From [Streptosporangium] indianense (GTDB taxonomy: Bacteria; Actinomycetota; Actinomycetes; Streptomycetales; Streptomycetaceae), in assembly GCF_021474405.1 (NCBI RefSeq), contig NZ_JAKEIO010000031.1, positions 1 to 62,979 of the forward strand: 62,979 nt of DNA, in the 5' to 3' direction. The position numbers and the translations under genes were made by a program. Within the stretch, counting starts at the first letter, position 1. Each line of letters begins with the position of its first letter. The notes beneath the pieces were generated by a model. The model was given only the letters and a program-made list of their open reading frames with translations, was not told the origin of the DNA and did no database searches. Positions 25,285-34,225 of this stretch are shown one piece after another.

Positions 25285-26205
25285 ATGGCACCACCCCGGG
25301 AACCGCACCCGCACCCCTCGCGCCCCACCACCTACGAAGACCTCCTCGCCGAAGGGTCCTCCGTCCCCACGGAAGGCTGGGACTTCTCCTGGTTCGAGGG
25401 GCGGGCGACGGAGGCACGCCCCTCCTGGGGCTACGCCGTGGCCATGGCCGAGCGACTGGGCCGGGCGCGTGCGGTGCTGGACGTGCAGACCGGGGGAGGA
25501 GAAGTGCTGGACTTCGCCCTCGCCAGGGTCGCCGGTGCGGACACCGGCGAGTCGACCGGGGCCAGCACCGGCGAGCCGATCAGGGCCGGCACCGGCGACG
25601 CGGCCGGGGCGGACACCCGCCTCACCACCGGAGCACCCGCCCCGAAGCCGCCCCTCCTCACCCTCGCCACCGAAGGCTGGCCGCCCAACGTCGCCAAGGC
25701 CACCGCCCTGCTCCGGCCGCGCGGTGTCGGGGTCGTCGCCGCCGCCGAGGACGCCCCCCTGCCCTTCGCCGACGGTGCCTTCGACCTGGTCGTCAGCCGC
25801 CATCCCGTCCGCCCCCAGTGGGACGAGATCGCCCGCGTTCTCCAGCCCGGCGGCACGTACTTCGCCCAGCACGTCGGCCCGAGCAGCGTCTTCGAACTCG
25901 TCGAGTACTTCCTCGGGCCCCAGCCCGACGAGGTGCGCGGTGCCCGTCACCCCGAGCGGGAGCGCGCCGACGCCGAAGCCGCGGGGCTGGACGTCGTCGG
26001 GCTGCGGGCGGAGCGGCTGCGGATGGAGTTCCACGACATCGGCGCCGTCGTCCACTTCCTGCGCAAGGTGGTCTGGATGGTCCCCGGCTTCACCGTCGAG
26101 GCCTACGAGCCGCAGCTTCGGGAACTGCACGAGCGCATCCAGACCGAGGGACCCTTCGTGGCCCACAGCGCCCGCCACCTCTTCGACGCCCGCAAGCCCG
26201 GCTGA
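25285..26205 (+). CDS. SAM-dependent methyltransferase with a repetitive insert
   Basis: About 306 aa from the ATG at 25285; an ATG at 25225 would add 20 residues without coding character. Class I methyltransferase signs: motif I VLDVQTGGGEVL, an acidic strand end LATEG, AEDAPLPFADGAFDLVVSRHP (motif II/III) and IARVLQPGGTYFAQHVG. Between motif I and motif II there is an insert of about 40 residues of Ala/Gly/Thr/Asp repeats (such as TGESTGASTGEP), which is not part of the fold. The substrate is unknown. A minisatellite follows directly after the stop codon. Confidence 0.83.
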   Translation: MAPPREPHPHPSRPTTYEDLLAEGSSVPTEGWDFSWFEGRATEARPSWGYAVAMAERLGRARAVLDVQTGGGEVLDFALARVAGADTGESTGASTGEPIRAGTGDAAGADTRLTTGAPAPKPPLLTLATEGWPPNVAKATALLRPRGVGVVAAAEDAPLPFADGAFDLVVSRHPVRPQWDEIARVLQPGGTYFAQHVGPSSVFELVEYFLGPQPDEVRGARHPERERADAEAAGLDVVGLRAERLRMEFHDIGAVVHFLRKVVWMVPGFTVEAYEPQLRELHERIQTEGPFVAHSARHLFDARKPG

Positions 26206-26510
26206 CACCCGCACCCTCGACGAGCCCGCCCGACGCACGCACCCTCGACGAGCCCGCCCGACGCACGCACCCTCGACGAGCCCGGCCGACGCACGCACCC
26301 GTACGTGCCCGCCCGACGCACGCACCCTCGACGAGCCCGGCCGACGCACGCACCCGTACGTGCCCGGCCGACGCACGCACCCGTACGTGCCCGCCCGACG
26401 CACGCACCCGTACGTGCCCGCCCGACGCACGCACCCGTACGTGCCCGCCCGACGCACGCACCCGTGCGAGCCCGGCCAACACACGCACCCGTGCGAGCCC
26501 GGCCGACGCA
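26206..26510. repeat. Minisatellite of ~11 tandem 27/28-bp units between convergent genes
   Basis: From the stop of the methyltransferase gene to the stop of the AlkZ-like gene the DNA consists of about eleven copies of a unit that starts CGACGCACGCACCC. Two forms alternate: one continues TCGACGAGCCCGCC (28 bp), the other GTACGTGCCCGCC (27 bp). The last copies are degenerate (CAACACACGC). In the 27-bp form CGTGC and GCACG of neighbouring units can pair across 9 nt, so a transcript could fold into a row of small hairpins. No spacers and no cas genes are present. Confidence 0.9.
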
Positions 26511-27713
26511 TCACGCGTGGGGACCCACCGTCACCTCTCCCACCACCAGCTCGGGCGTCGCCTCCAGCACCTCGCCCACCCGCTCCACCTGCTCGCCCAG
26601 TTCCCGGTGCCGGCGCGCGGTCAGCCGGACGAGCGGCTCGACCGTGACGGTCGTACGACGGCCCCGGCGCCGTTGGTGCCACACCCCGGCCACCACACCG
26701 TCGACGAGCAGCACCGGGTAGTTGCCCGCCTGGCAGCCGCCGAGGGCGCGTTGGTACGCCTTTCCGGGGAACAGCCGCTCGCGGGGCTGCCCCGCGATGA
26801 CGTACGCGTCGAAATAGGGGAGCAGCCGCACACCTCGCACCGGGTCGGACGAGAAGTCGGTGTCACCGGCCGCCACCCATGCCGGTGTCCCCTCGAAGTC
26901 GACCTCCTCGACAAGGCCGTCGGCGGCCAGTTCGCCGAACAGGGCCGTCGCCCAGCCGGTGGGCGCCGCCAGCCAACGCGCGAAGTGCTGCGCCGTCGCC
27001 GGACCGTACGCATACAGATACCGTCGGACGAAGGCAGCCGACGGGCCCCCCGCCGCCACCTCGGGAACCGCCCCGGCGACCGTTCCCGCACCAGCCGCCG
27101 CCCCCTCGTCCCCCCGCACCGGCCGCGTATACGTCACCCTGCGACCGCGGTTCGGGCCGAAGCACAGCGTGCCCGCCCAGCCGGCCCGGTGCATCACCTG
27201 GCGCCAGCGCGGCCACAGGTCCTGGAACGCCGGCATCACCCGCTCGCCGGCCCAGGGGCCCGTGCGGGCGACGACCTCCTCGGACAGTTCGTCGACGGTC
27301 AGGCACCTGCCGTCGAGCGCCTCACCGATCGCCGCCACGACCTGGTCGGTCTGCTCCTCGGTGAGCCGTACACCGGGCGGGAACGGGCTCGGTCCGGTGG
27401 GCACCGCGGTCAGCGCCGCCGAGAAGAGAGGCAGTTCACGGGCCGGGAGCAGATGGACCGTGCCGCGTGGGCCGTACGTCTTGACCAGGGACCGGTCGTC
27501 CCAGAGCGCGGCCCGTACGTCCGCCCGTGTCACCCCGTCCGCCCGCATCCCGACCGACAGCTCCGCCGCGGAGAGCACCTGCGCGTGCGCGCCCAGCATC
27601 GCGCCGACCACCTCGGCGACCGGCGTGCCGACCGCGGCCGGCCTGGCCAGGAACTGCCGCTCCGCCCGGCGTGCGCTCGCCGCGTCCCACGTGATCTTCA
27701 GGGTCGTCGTCAT
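26511..27713 (-). CDS. Winged-helix DNA-binding protein of the HTH_42 (AlkZ/YcaQ-like) family
   Basis: A 400-aa protein with three successive winged-helix-type domains and a C-terminal beta region, as in the HTH_42 family of DNA glycosylases that act on interstrand crosslinks and bulky alkyl adducts. Family marks are VKTYGPRGTVHLLPAREL, WPRWRQVMHRAGWAGTLCFG, and LPYFDAYVIAGQPRERLFPG. At the position of the AlkZ catalytic Gln-x-Gln this protein has His43-Ala-Gln45. That suggests the His variant of the family, whose activity I cannot predict. It is a likely repair or self-protection enzyme. ATG at 27713. It ends against the minisatellite. Confidence 0.82.
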   Translation of the reverse strand: MTTTLKITWDAASARRAERQFLARPAAVGTPVAEVVGAMLGAHAQVLSAAELSVGMRADGVTRADVRAALWDDRSLVKTYGPRGTVHLLPARELPLFSAALTAVPTGPSPFPPGVRLTEEQTDQVVAAIGEALDGRCLTVDELSEEVVARTGPWAGERVMPAFQDLWPRWRQVMHRAGWAGTLCFGPNRGRRVTYTRPVRGDEGAAAGAGTVAGAVPEVAAGGPSAAFVRRYLYAYGPATAQHFARWLAAPTGWATALFGELAADGLVEEVDFEGTPAWVAAGDTDFSSDPVRGVRLLPYFDAYVIAGQPRERLFPGKAYQRALGGCQAGNYPVLLVDGVVAGVWHQRRRGRRTTVTVEPLVRLTARRHRELGEQVERVGEVLEATPELVVGEVTVGPHA

Positions 27714-28597
27714 GAGGCGAGGCTAGGCCGCAATGAGGACAGAAATGGTCCTATAGGGCGGATCCCTGGTGCCCCAGGGACACCAGGGCCCCGGGGAAAC
27801 GACCCCGCAGGCCCGCCTCGCCCGCCCGGCTCGCTGGTCGCTTCTTTCACACACCGCACTTCCGCATCTTCCGACGGGGGTTTTCACATCGTTATCGCTG
27901 CCCGCTCGCTTCTGAGCGGCCGCTCACGTAAATTCTGGGCAGGGTAATTCGCGTGAGCAAAGCTGCGCGGGCGGTACCGCGCAGTGGAGGGGGCTGCGCG
28001 GTGCCTGGGGGTCCTGCATCGAGCCGTGCGGCCGCGATATCGGTCGGCAAAGCATCCGCGCGCCGACGGGCCGGACTGTCGCGGCCCCCGCGCGGCGGCG
28101 AGTCCGGTCAAGCGGGCGTTCACCGTCACGTCACCCATCGGGGGGATGTCGGGACAAGTCACCCGAGCGGGCCCCAAGGTGCGGCAAATTCTGCGGCTCC
28201 CGGCTCCCGGATGCCTGATTCCCCAGCGTATGGGCCATGTTTCGGCCAGAGGCGGGCTCTGAACGAGGGGCTCCGCACGCGTCATCGCGTCGCCGCACGG
28301 CTCCGGAGAGTAGTTGTGGCACGCCGATGCGCGCAGCATCACTCACGAAGGGTTATGGTGGAAACCCCCCCTCGGGCCGGTCCGTCTCCCCCCCACGGAC
28401 CGGCCCGTTTTTCATGCTCCGCCGGGCGGCTCGAACCACCGGCCGGAACCGTTCGTTCCGCCCCCGTTGGCCGCCCAGGGCCGCGGCGAGGGTAGGCTTC
28501 GCCTCCGGGGACTGCCACACGGGCAGGGACCGCCCGCGGCCACGACCGGGCCGCACGCCGCGGCCTGTCCGATCCGTACGGAGGGGCTGACAATCAC
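27714..28597. other. 884-bp intergenic region with a terminator-like hairpin and no convincing gene
   Basis: The region separates the divergent AlkZ-like gene and uppS. It contains a 7-bp inverted repeat (GCTCACG/CGTGAGC, near 27921-27956), a GCGCGG hairpin near 27964-27984, and a well-formed intrinsic terminator at 28373-28412. A GTG at 28315 with GGAGAG upstream could begin a short leader peptide that runs into the terminator. A long plus-strand frame (27953-28495) lacks coding bias and spans the terminator, so I do not call it a gene. Confidence 0.5.
28373..28412 (+). terminator. Rho-independent terminator or attenuator upstream of uppS
   Basis: A perfect 13-bp stem (28373-28385 with 28395-28407) and C-rich 9-nt loop are followed by TTTTT (28408-28412). 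A T-run is uncommon for this genome. It points in the plus direction but no gene ends upstream of it; it may end a small RNA or attenuate a uppS transcript. A possible -10, TATGGT, lies at 28354. Confidence 0.75.
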
Positions 28598-29371
28598 GTG
28601 AACCTGCGCGACAAGCTGCGCGGCCTGCTGGTCAGGCTGTACGCACGCCGGGTGGAAGGTCACCTGGACCACGCTCAGGTGCCCAAGCACATCGGCGTCA
28701 TCATGGACGGCAACCGGCGCTGGGCGAAGGCCGCCGGTTCCAGCACCGTCGACGGCCACCGGGCCGGTGCCGGGAAGATCGAGGAGTTCCTCGGCTGGTG
28801 CACCGAGACCGACGTCGAGGTCGTCACCCTCTGGCTCCTGTCCACGGACAACTTCGACCGCCCGCGCGAGGAACTCGTCCCCCTGCTCGGCATCATCGAG
28901 GACGTCGTCCGCACCCTGGCCGCCGACGGCCGCTGGCGCGTGCACCACGTCGGCACGCCCGACCTGCTGCCCTCGGGCCTGCAGACGATCCTCAAGGAAG
29001 CCGAGGAGACCACCGCGCACGTCGACGGCATAGTGGTCAACGTCGCCATCGGCTACGGCGGCCGCCAGGAGATCGCCGACGCCGTGCGGTCGATGCTGCT
29101 CGACGCCCAGGACAAGGGCACCTCGATGGAGGCCCTCGCGGAGGCCGTCGACACCGACATGATCGGACGTCACCTCTACACCAGCGACCAGCCCGACCCC
29201 GACCTCGTCATCCGCACCAGCGGCGAGCAGCGGCTGTCCGGTTTCATGCTCTGGCAGACCGCCCACTCGGAGTACTACTTCTGTGACGTGTTCTGGCCGG
29301 CGTTCCGCAAGGTGGACTTCCTGCGGGCCATGCGCGACTACGCGGCGCGCCACCGGCGCTACGGCGGCTGA
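28598..29371 (+). CDS. uppS: Isoprenyl (cis-prenyl) diphosphate synthase
   Basis: A 257-aa cis-prenyltransferase of the UppS family that elongates allylic diphosphates with isopentenyl diphosphate to make the lipid carrier for cell-wall synthesis. Motifs: HIGVIMDGNRRWAKA with the catalytic Asp, GHRAGAGKI, TLWLLSTDNFDRP, and the C-terminal RTSGEQRLSGFMLWQ, which binds the IPP diphosphate. All are intact. GTG at 28598 is preceded by GGAGGGG. The chain length of the product (C50-C55) cannot be told from sequence. Streptomyces often carry more than one such enzyme. Confidence 0.95.
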   Translation: MNLRDKLRGLLVRLYARRVEGHLDHAQVPKHIGVIMDGNRRWAKAAGSSTVDGHRAGAGKIEEFLGWCTETDVEVVTLWLLSTDNFDRPREELVPLLGIIEDVVRTLAADGRWRVHHVGTPDLLPSGLQTILKEAEETTAHVDGIVVNVAIGYGGRQEIADAVRSMLLDAQDKGTSMEALAEAVDTDMIGRHLYTSDQPDPDLVIRTSGEQRLSGFMLWQTAHSEYYFCDVFWPAFRKVDFLRAMRDYAARHRRYGG

Positions 29372-29726
29372 CGTACCCGCCGCGGGGCGCCCGGATTCGG
29401 GACGTCCCACGTCACACCACCTCCCGGTACCCGTTCGAGGGGGCCCGGTCACGCCGAGTTCACCGGCGCGCCGTCATATGCCGTGGCATGGCGACGCTCG
29501 TTCGAGGGCATAACCCAGTCAGGTCGACGCCCGAACCACGGGTGTCGGATCTCAGCGGACGGCACGGGGCCGTCCGCCCGGGAGGCCCTTTGCACCAGCC
29601 CGATCGTGCGGTCACAGCACGGACGAAGAGGCGGAGGGCCGGTTCTCGGCCCGCGCAGGGCGGCCGACGACCGGTCCAGCTCCATACCGTCGCTCCCCGA
29701 CCTCATCCGAGGGGGTACGTCCTTCC
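29372..29726. other. 355-bp intergenic region
   Basis: Region between uppS and the PhoH-family gene. It has several G/C-rich short inverted repeats but no hairpin long enough to name as a terminator. A purine-rich GAGGGGG before 29727 is the ribosome-binding site of the next gene. No coding frame is supported. Confidence 0.4.
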
Positions 29727-31052
29727 GTGGTGACCAGCACAAAGCGCCACAAGCCCGACCGGCGCACCTATGTTCTCGACACCAGCGTCCTGCTGGCCGA
29801 CCCGAACGCCCTGAACCGCTTCGACGAGCACGAGGTCGTGCTCCCCATCGTCGTGGTCACGGAGCTGGAGGCCAAGCGGCACCATCCCGAGCTCGGCTAC
29901 TTCGCCCGGCAGGCCCTCCGCCTGCTCGACGAGTTGCGGGTGCGGCACGGTCGCCTCGACGCCCCCATCCCCACGGGGGACCTGGGCGGGACCGTGCGTG
30001 TCGAGCTCAATCACTCGGACCCCAGCGTGCTGCCCAGCGGCTACCGCCTGGGGGACAACGACTCCCGCATCCTCGCGGTCGCCCGCAACCTGCAGGCCGA
30101 GGGACTCGACGTCACCGTCGTGTCGAAGGACCTCCCGCTCAGGATCAAGGCGTCCTCCGTCGGACTCCTCGCCGAGGAGTACCGGGCGGAACTCGCCATC
30201 ACGGACTCCTCCGGCTGGACCGGAATGTCCGAACTGACCCTGCCGGGCGAGCAGGTGGACATCCTCTTCGAGGAGGGGCACGTCCATGTCCCCGAGGCCG
30301 CCGAACTCCCGGTGCACACGGGCCTGACCATCCAGTCGGAGCGCGGCAAGGCGCTCGGGCGGGTCACCCCCGAGGGCACCGTCCGCGTCGTGCGCGGAGA
30401 CCGGGAGGCGTTCGGCATCAAGGGCCGCAGCGCCGAGCAGCGGATCGCGCTCGACCTGCTGCTCGACCCGGACGTCGGGATCGTGTCCATGGGTGGCCGG
30501 GCCGGCACCGGCAAGTCGGCGCTGGCGCTGTGCGCCGGTCTGGAGGCGGTGCTGGAGCGCCGTCAGCACCAGAAGGTGATGGTCTTCCGACCGCTGTACG
30601 CGGTGGGCGGGCAGGAGCTGGGCTATCTGCCGGGTTCCGAGGCCGAGAAGATGAGCCCCTGGGCGCAGGCCGTGTTCGACACGCTGTCGGCGGTCACGTC
30701 CCGGGAGGTCATCGAGGAGGTCACCGCGCGCGGGATGCTGGAGGTCCTGCCGCTCACCCACATCCGCGGACGCTCGCTGCACGACGCGTTCGTGATCGTG
30801 GACGAGGCCCAGTCGCTGGAGAGGAACGTCCTTCTCACCGTTCTGTCCCGGATCGGGGCCAACTCACGGGTGGTTCTCACCCATGACGTGGCCCAGCGGG
30901 ACAACCTCAGGGTCGGCCGGTACGACGGTGTCGTCGCCGTCGTCGAGAAGCTGAAGGGGCATCCGCTCTTCGCGCACGTGACCCTGACGCGGTCCGAGAG
31001 GTCCCAGATCGCCGCCCTTGTGACCGAAATGCTCGAAGACGGGCAGATCTGA
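29727..31052 (+). CDS. PhoH2-type protein: PIN domain fused to PhoH ATPase
   Basis: A 441-aa fusion. The N-terminal PIN ribonuclease domain (about 10-150) has [31 protein letters not shown] and [13 protein letters not shown], which supply the acidic metal site. The C-terminal PhoH P-loop ATPase (about 235-435) has [12 protein letters not shown] (Walker A), [11 protein letters not shown] (Walker B), and [19 protein letters not shown]. PhoH2 proteins of mycobacteria are reported as RNA helicase-RNases, a fair model here. GTG start with GAGGGGG upstream. It appears monocistronic, with a hairpin downstream. Confidence 0.92.
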   Translation: MVTSTKRHKPDRRTYVLDTSVLLADPNALNRFDEHEVVLPIVVVTELEAKRHHPELGYFARQALRLLDELRVRHGRLDAPIPTGDLGGTVRVELNHSDPSVLPSGYRLGDNDSRILAVARNLQAEGLDVTVVSKDLPLRIKASSVGLLAEEYRAELAITDSSGWTGMSELTLPGEQVDILFEEGHVHVPEAAELPVHTGLTIQSERGKALGRVTPEGTVRVVRGDREAFGIKGRSAEQRIALDLLLDPDVGIVSMGGRAGTGKSALALCAGLEAVLERRQHQKVMVFRPLYAVGGQELGYLPGSEAEKMSPWAQAVFDTLSAVTSREVIEEVTARGMLEVLPLTHIRGRSLHDAFVIVDEAQSLERNVLLTVLSRIGANSRVVLTHDVAQRDNLRVGRYDGVVAVVEKLKGHPLFAHVTLTRSERSQIAALVTEMLEDGQI

Positions 31053-31087
31053 CCGACCGCGGTAATAGTAGCGGTTATGCGATAGTT

Positions 31088-31129
31088 GGCGCCGTCCGGA
31101 AAAGGCCAAGAGCCTAGCCGGGCGGCGCC
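31088..31129 (+). terminator. Hairpin terminator after the PhoH2 gene
   Basis: Arms GGCGCCGTCCGG (31088-31099) and CCGGGCGGCGCC (31118-31129) pair over 12 bp with one G-U, around an 18-nt loop, 35 bp after the stop codon. A T-rich TTCGCG follows. Confidence 0.65.
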
Positions 31130-31470
31130 TTCGCGTGTGGCCGTTCCGTGGAATTTCCTGCGCCAAACGGGATGTGAGCTTTCACACGCAACGCGGAATT
31201 GCCTTGCCCCGTCGGGTTACGGCAGAGTCTCACTCCTGTCAGGCCCCGCATACGACACAGCTGTACCCCCAGCGGTACGGCACCACAAAAGCAACAGCAC
31301 CAACTGCATAGCGATGTCGTATGCCGCCCGAGCAACACGCGGCGCTCCCCCCGGGGGAGTTGCCCACCGGGCCCGCGCCTCCCGTGACCCCGTAGTTGGG
31401 GAGGCCAGTGCCAGGGGCACGATTGCGTCCGCGAGGGTCACCGAAGCGGGCGATGCTGGAAGGAAACCGT
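31130..31470 (+). promoter_or_regulatory. ~340-bp leader/promoter region of the lytic transglycosylase gene
   Basis: The region is relatively A/T-rich at 31270-31325 and may hold the promoter. A CCTCCC...GGGGAGG hairpin lies near 31378-31406. Because cell-wall hydrolase genes of Streptomyces often have a c-di-AMP (ydaO) riboswitch, I looked for its conserved core and did not find it. GGAAGGA at 31458-31464 is the ribosome-binding site. Confidence 0.4.
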
Positions 31471-32163
31471 GTGAGCCGGATCTCGGTCCGGGGATTCGCA
31501 GTGGCTTCGGCCACGGCGGTCACCGCTGTCGGAAGCGTCGTCGGCGTTGCCTCGGGCAGCACCGCGCAGAACAACGACGCGGAAGCGACGGCAACCGGCG
31601 CCACGCTGCTCGCGGACATCCCCGCGGGCCAGCAGGCCCAGGTACAGACCGCGTCACTGACGCAGCAGGCCGACGCACAGGCCATTCAGGCGGACGCGAG
31701 CGCGAAGAAGGACGCCGAGGAGGCCGCCCGCAAGGCCGCCGCCGAGACGGCCATCGCCAAGCAGGAAGCCGCCAAGAAGGCCGCCGAGGCCGCGGCCAAG
31801 GAGCGCGCGGAGACCAAGGCCGCCGCCAGCCGCTCCAAGGACGTCGCGGACTTCCCCGTCGCGAGCTCGTACAGCATCGCCCAGATCCAGGCGATGGCGC
31901 GGCAGCTGGTGCCGTCGGGCCAGTTCCAGTGCTTCAGCAACATCGTGGACCACGAGTCCGACTGGAACTACAAGGCCGTCAACCCCTCCTCCGGGGCGTA
32001 CGGCATGTTCCAGGCGCTGCCCGGCTCCAAGATGTCGTCCGTCGGCGCCGACTGGCGGACCAACCCGGCCACTCAGATCAAGTGGGGCCTCAACTACATG
32101 AACGAACGCTACGGCAGCCCCTGTGACGCCTGGTCGTTCTGGCAGGCCAACCACTGGTACTGA
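31471..32163 (+). CDS. Secreted lytic transglycosylase-like protein (SLT domain)
   Basis: About 230 aa from the GTG at 31471, which follows GGAAGGA by 6 nt. A signal peptide is followed by a linker of about 90 residues rich in Ala, Lys, Glu and Gln that should form a coiled coil (for example AKKDAEEAARKAAAE). The C-terminal SLT lysozyme-like domain contains FSNIVDHESDWNYKAVNPSSGAYGMFQ, with the catalytic Glu in HESDW, and ends CDAWSFWQANHWY. It should cleave peptidoglycan glycan strands outside the membrane. The coiled-coil plus SLT plan is common among Streptomyces wall hydrolases. It is followed by a strong hairpin. Confidence 0.88.
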   Translation: MSRISVRGFAVASATAVTAVGSVVGVASGSTAQNNDAEATATGATLLADIPAGQQAQVQTASLTQQADAQAIQADASAKKDAEEAARKAAAETAIAKQEAAKKAAEAAAKERAETKAAASRSKDVADFPVASSYSIAQIQAMARQLVPSGQFQCFSNIVDHESDWNYKAVNPSSGAYGMFQALPGSKMSSVGADWRTNPATQIKWGLNYMNERYGSPCDAWSFWQANHWY

Positions 32164-32197
32164 GCCGCCCGGCCCCGGCCGATCCGTTCATCCGCTC

Positions 32198-32228
32198 GAG
32201 CCCCGCACCGTCGTCCGGTGCGGGGCTC
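32198..32228 (+). terminator. Hairpin terminator after the transglycosylase gene
   Basis: Perfect 13-bp arms GAGCCCCGCACCG (32198-32210) and CGGTGCGGGGCTC (32216-32228), 5-nt loop, 35 bp after the stop codon. Confidence 0.8.
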
Positions 32229-32298
32229 GCGGCATGTACGGTCGGACGGACGGCTCCCCGGGGGAGTGGTGTGGCAAGACGGGGGAAGAGGACGGATC

Positions 32299-33606
32299 AT
32301 GTCGCGAGTGCCAGGGTGGCTCGGCCGGCTCGGTGCCGGGCTGACCGAGATGAGCGAGCGGTACAACGAACGCCGCGCCGAGGCCGAACGGGAGCAGGAC
32401 GACCCCGTGTCACGGACGTTCGCCGACGAACAGGTCCCGCCGCCCCCGGACTACGCACCCGACGTCGCCGCCCGTCCCGATCCCGCGCTGGCCGTTCCGT
32501 GGGGGGTGCGGGTCGCGGCCGAGGCCGGCTGGCGGCTCCTCGTCCTCGCGGGCACCGTGTGGGTGCTGATGCGGGTCATCAGCGCCGTCCAGCTCGTGGT
32601 GCTCTCGTTCGTCATCGCCCTGCTCATCACGGCGCTGCTGCAGCCGACGGTGGCCCGACTGCGGCGCCACGGCGTGCCGCTCGGACCGGCCACCGCGCTG
32701 ACGGCCGTCCTCGGCTTCGTCGTCATGGGCCTCATCGGCTGGTTCGTGACCTGGCAGGTCATGGAGAACATCGACGACCTCTCGGGCCAGATCCAGGACG
32801 GCATCGACGAGTTGCGGAACTGGCTGCTGAACAGCCCCTTCCACGTCACGGACAAGCAGATCAACGAGATCGCCACCAACCTGCGCGAGGCGGTCGGGGC
32901 GAACACCGACCAGATCACCTCCGCCGGGCTGGAGGGCGTCACGGTCGTCGTCGAGGCGCTGACCGGGATCCTGCTGTCCGTCTTCTGCACGCTGTTCCTG
33001 CTCTACGACGGCAAGCGGATCTGGCAGTGGACGCTGAAGCTCGTGCCGGCGGCGGCACGGCCGGGAGTGGCCGGGGCCGGTCCCGCGGCATGGCGGACGC
33101 TGACGGCGTACGTGCGGGGCACGGTCATCGTCGCGCTGATCGACGCCATCTTCATCGGGCTCGGGATCTACTTCCTCGATGTGCCGATGGCCGTGCCGCT
33201 GGCGGTGTTCATCTTCCTGTTCGCGTTCATCCCGCTGGTGGGCGCGGTGGTGTCCGGTGCGCTGGCGGTGGTCGTCGCGCTGGTCACCCAGGGGGTGTTC
33301 ACGGCCGTCATGACGCTGGTGGTGGTGCTGGCGGTGCAGCAGATCGAGGGACACATCCTGCAGCCGTTCATCCTCGGGCGGGCCGTGCGGGTGCATCCGC
33401 TGGCGGTGGTGCTGTCGGTCGCGGCGGGCGGGATGGTGGCCGGGATCGGCGGCGCCGTGGTCGCCGTGCCCCTGGTGGCGGTGACGAACACGGTCGTCGG
33501 CTACCTGCGGTCCTACTCGCAGAAGTCGGCACTGCGGCACTCGGTACGGCCGCGCGGGGCCACAGCGGTCAGCGCGGAGCCCGCTCCTGACACGCCGTCG
33601 CAGTAG
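32299..33606 (+). CDS. AI-2E/PerM family membrane transporter
   Basis: A 435-aa polytopic membrane protein. An acidic cytoplasmic N-terminus (about 80 residues) precedes about eight helices. A soluble central segment (about 155-210, with IDDLSGQIQDGIDELRNWL) lies between helices 3 and 4, which is typical of the AI-2E transporter family. C-terminal signs are FAFIPLVGAVVSGALAVVVAL and QQIEGHILQPFILGRAVRVHPLAV. The family includes exporters, sodium-proton antiporters and the E. coli PerM protein, so substrate prediction is not safe. The start at 32299 follows GAGGACGG. A bidirectional terminator separates it from the convergent ahpD gene. Confidence 0.9.
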   Translation: MSRVPGWLGRLGAGLTEMSERYNERRAEAEREQDDPVSRTFADEQVPPPPDYAPDVAARPDPALAVPWGVRVAAEAGWRLLVLAGTVWVLMRVISAVQLVVLSFVIALLITALLQPTVARLRRHGVPLGPATALTAVLGFVVMGLIGWFVTWQVMENIDDLSGQIQDGIDELRNWLLNSPFHVTDKQINEIATNLREAVGANTDQITSAGLEGVTVVVEALTGILLSVFCTLFLLYDGKRIWQWTLKLVPAAARPGVAGAGPAAWRTLTAYVRGTVIVALIDAIFIGLGIYFLDVPMAVPLAVFIFLFAFIPLVGAVVSGALAVVVALVTQGVFTAVMTLVVVLAVQQIEGHILQPFILGRAVRVHPLAVVLSVAAGGMVAGIGGAVVAVPLVAVTNTVVGYLRSYSQKSALRHSVRPRGATAVSAEPAPDTPSQ

Positions 33607-33623
33607 CGGAACCCCGGACACAC

Positions 33624-33664
33624 CACAGGGCCCCGCCCACCGGTCGGGTGGGCGGGGCCCTGTG
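33624..33664. terminator. Bidirectional terminator between the permease and ahpD genes
   Basis: A perfect 17-bp inverted repeat (33624-33640 and 33648-33664) with a 7-nt loop lies between the convergent stop codons at 33606 and 33686. Confidence 0.85.
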
Positions 33665-33685
33665 ATGCGGGGCGGGCGGCCGGGG

Positions 33686-34219
33686 TTACTCGGCCAGAAC
33701 CGCCTCGGCGTCCAGCGTGACGCCGACCGCCTGGATCACGGAAGCGATCTTGAACGCCTCCTGGATGACGTCGCGGTCCAGGCCCGCCTTGCGCAGCACC
33801 TGCTCGTGCGAGTCGAGGCACATGCCGCAGCCGTTGATCGCGGAGACCGCGAAGGACCACAGCTCGAAGTCGACCTTGTCCACGCCCGGGTTGCCGATGA
33901 CGTTCATCCGCAGACCCGCGCGCAGGGTGCCGTACTCGTGGTCCGACAGCAGGTGACGCGTGCGGTAGAAGACGTTGTTCATCGCCATCACCGCGGCGGC
34001 GGCCTTGGCCGCCGTGTAGGCCTCCGGCGACAGGTTCGCCTTGGCCTCCGGCTCCAGCTCGCGCAGCACGATCGGGGAGCGCGAGGCGATCGCCGTCGAC
34101 AGGACCGTGCCCCACAGCTGCTGCGCCGGCAGGTCGGAGTTGCCGATGACCGAGCCCAGGTTCAGCTTCAGGTCCTTGGCGTAGTCCGGTATCGCGGACT
34201 TCAGTGCGTCGAGGGACAT
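33686..34219 (-). CDS. ahpD: Alkyl hydroperoxide reductase AhpD
   Basis: A 177-aa all-helical protein of the AhpD/carboxymuconolactone decarboxylase family. The active-site CxxC is CGMC (Cys131, Cys134) with His138 in CLDSHEQ, as in mycobacterial AhpD. AhpD passes electrons from lipoamide or thioredoxin-like donors to AhpC. ATG at 34219 lies 6 nt after the ahpC stop, so they form an operon transcribed away from oxyR. Length is standard. Confidence 0.95.
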   Translation of the reverse strand: MSLDALKSAIPDYAKDLKLNLGSVIGNSDLPAQQLWGTVLSTAIASRSPIVLRELEPEAKANLSPEAYTAAKAAAAVMAMNNVFYRTRHLLSDHEYGTLRAGLRMNVIGNPGVDKVDFELWSFAVSAINGCGMCLDSHEQVLRKAGLDRDVIQEAFKIASVIQAVGVTLDAEAVLAE

Positions 34220-34225
34220 GTCAGA

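Noticed and set aside
26206..26510. CRISPR array
   Set aside because: Units are contiguous with no unique spacers, there are no cas genes, and the sequence varies in two alternate forms.
25269..27947. Plus-strand open frame of ~890 codons running through the methyltransferase, minisatellite and AlkZ-like gene
   Set aside because: It reads the repeat as an 8-9 residue peptide repeat, but codon bias belongs to the genes in other frames.
27953..28495. 180-codon plus-strand open frame upstream of uppS
   Set aside because: No GC3 bias, Arg/Ser/Pro-rich shadow-like composition, and it crosses a clear terminator.
31130..31470. c-di-AMP (ydaO) riboswitch before the lytic transglycosylase
   Set aside because: Expected from biology, but the conserved core and P1 pairing were not found.
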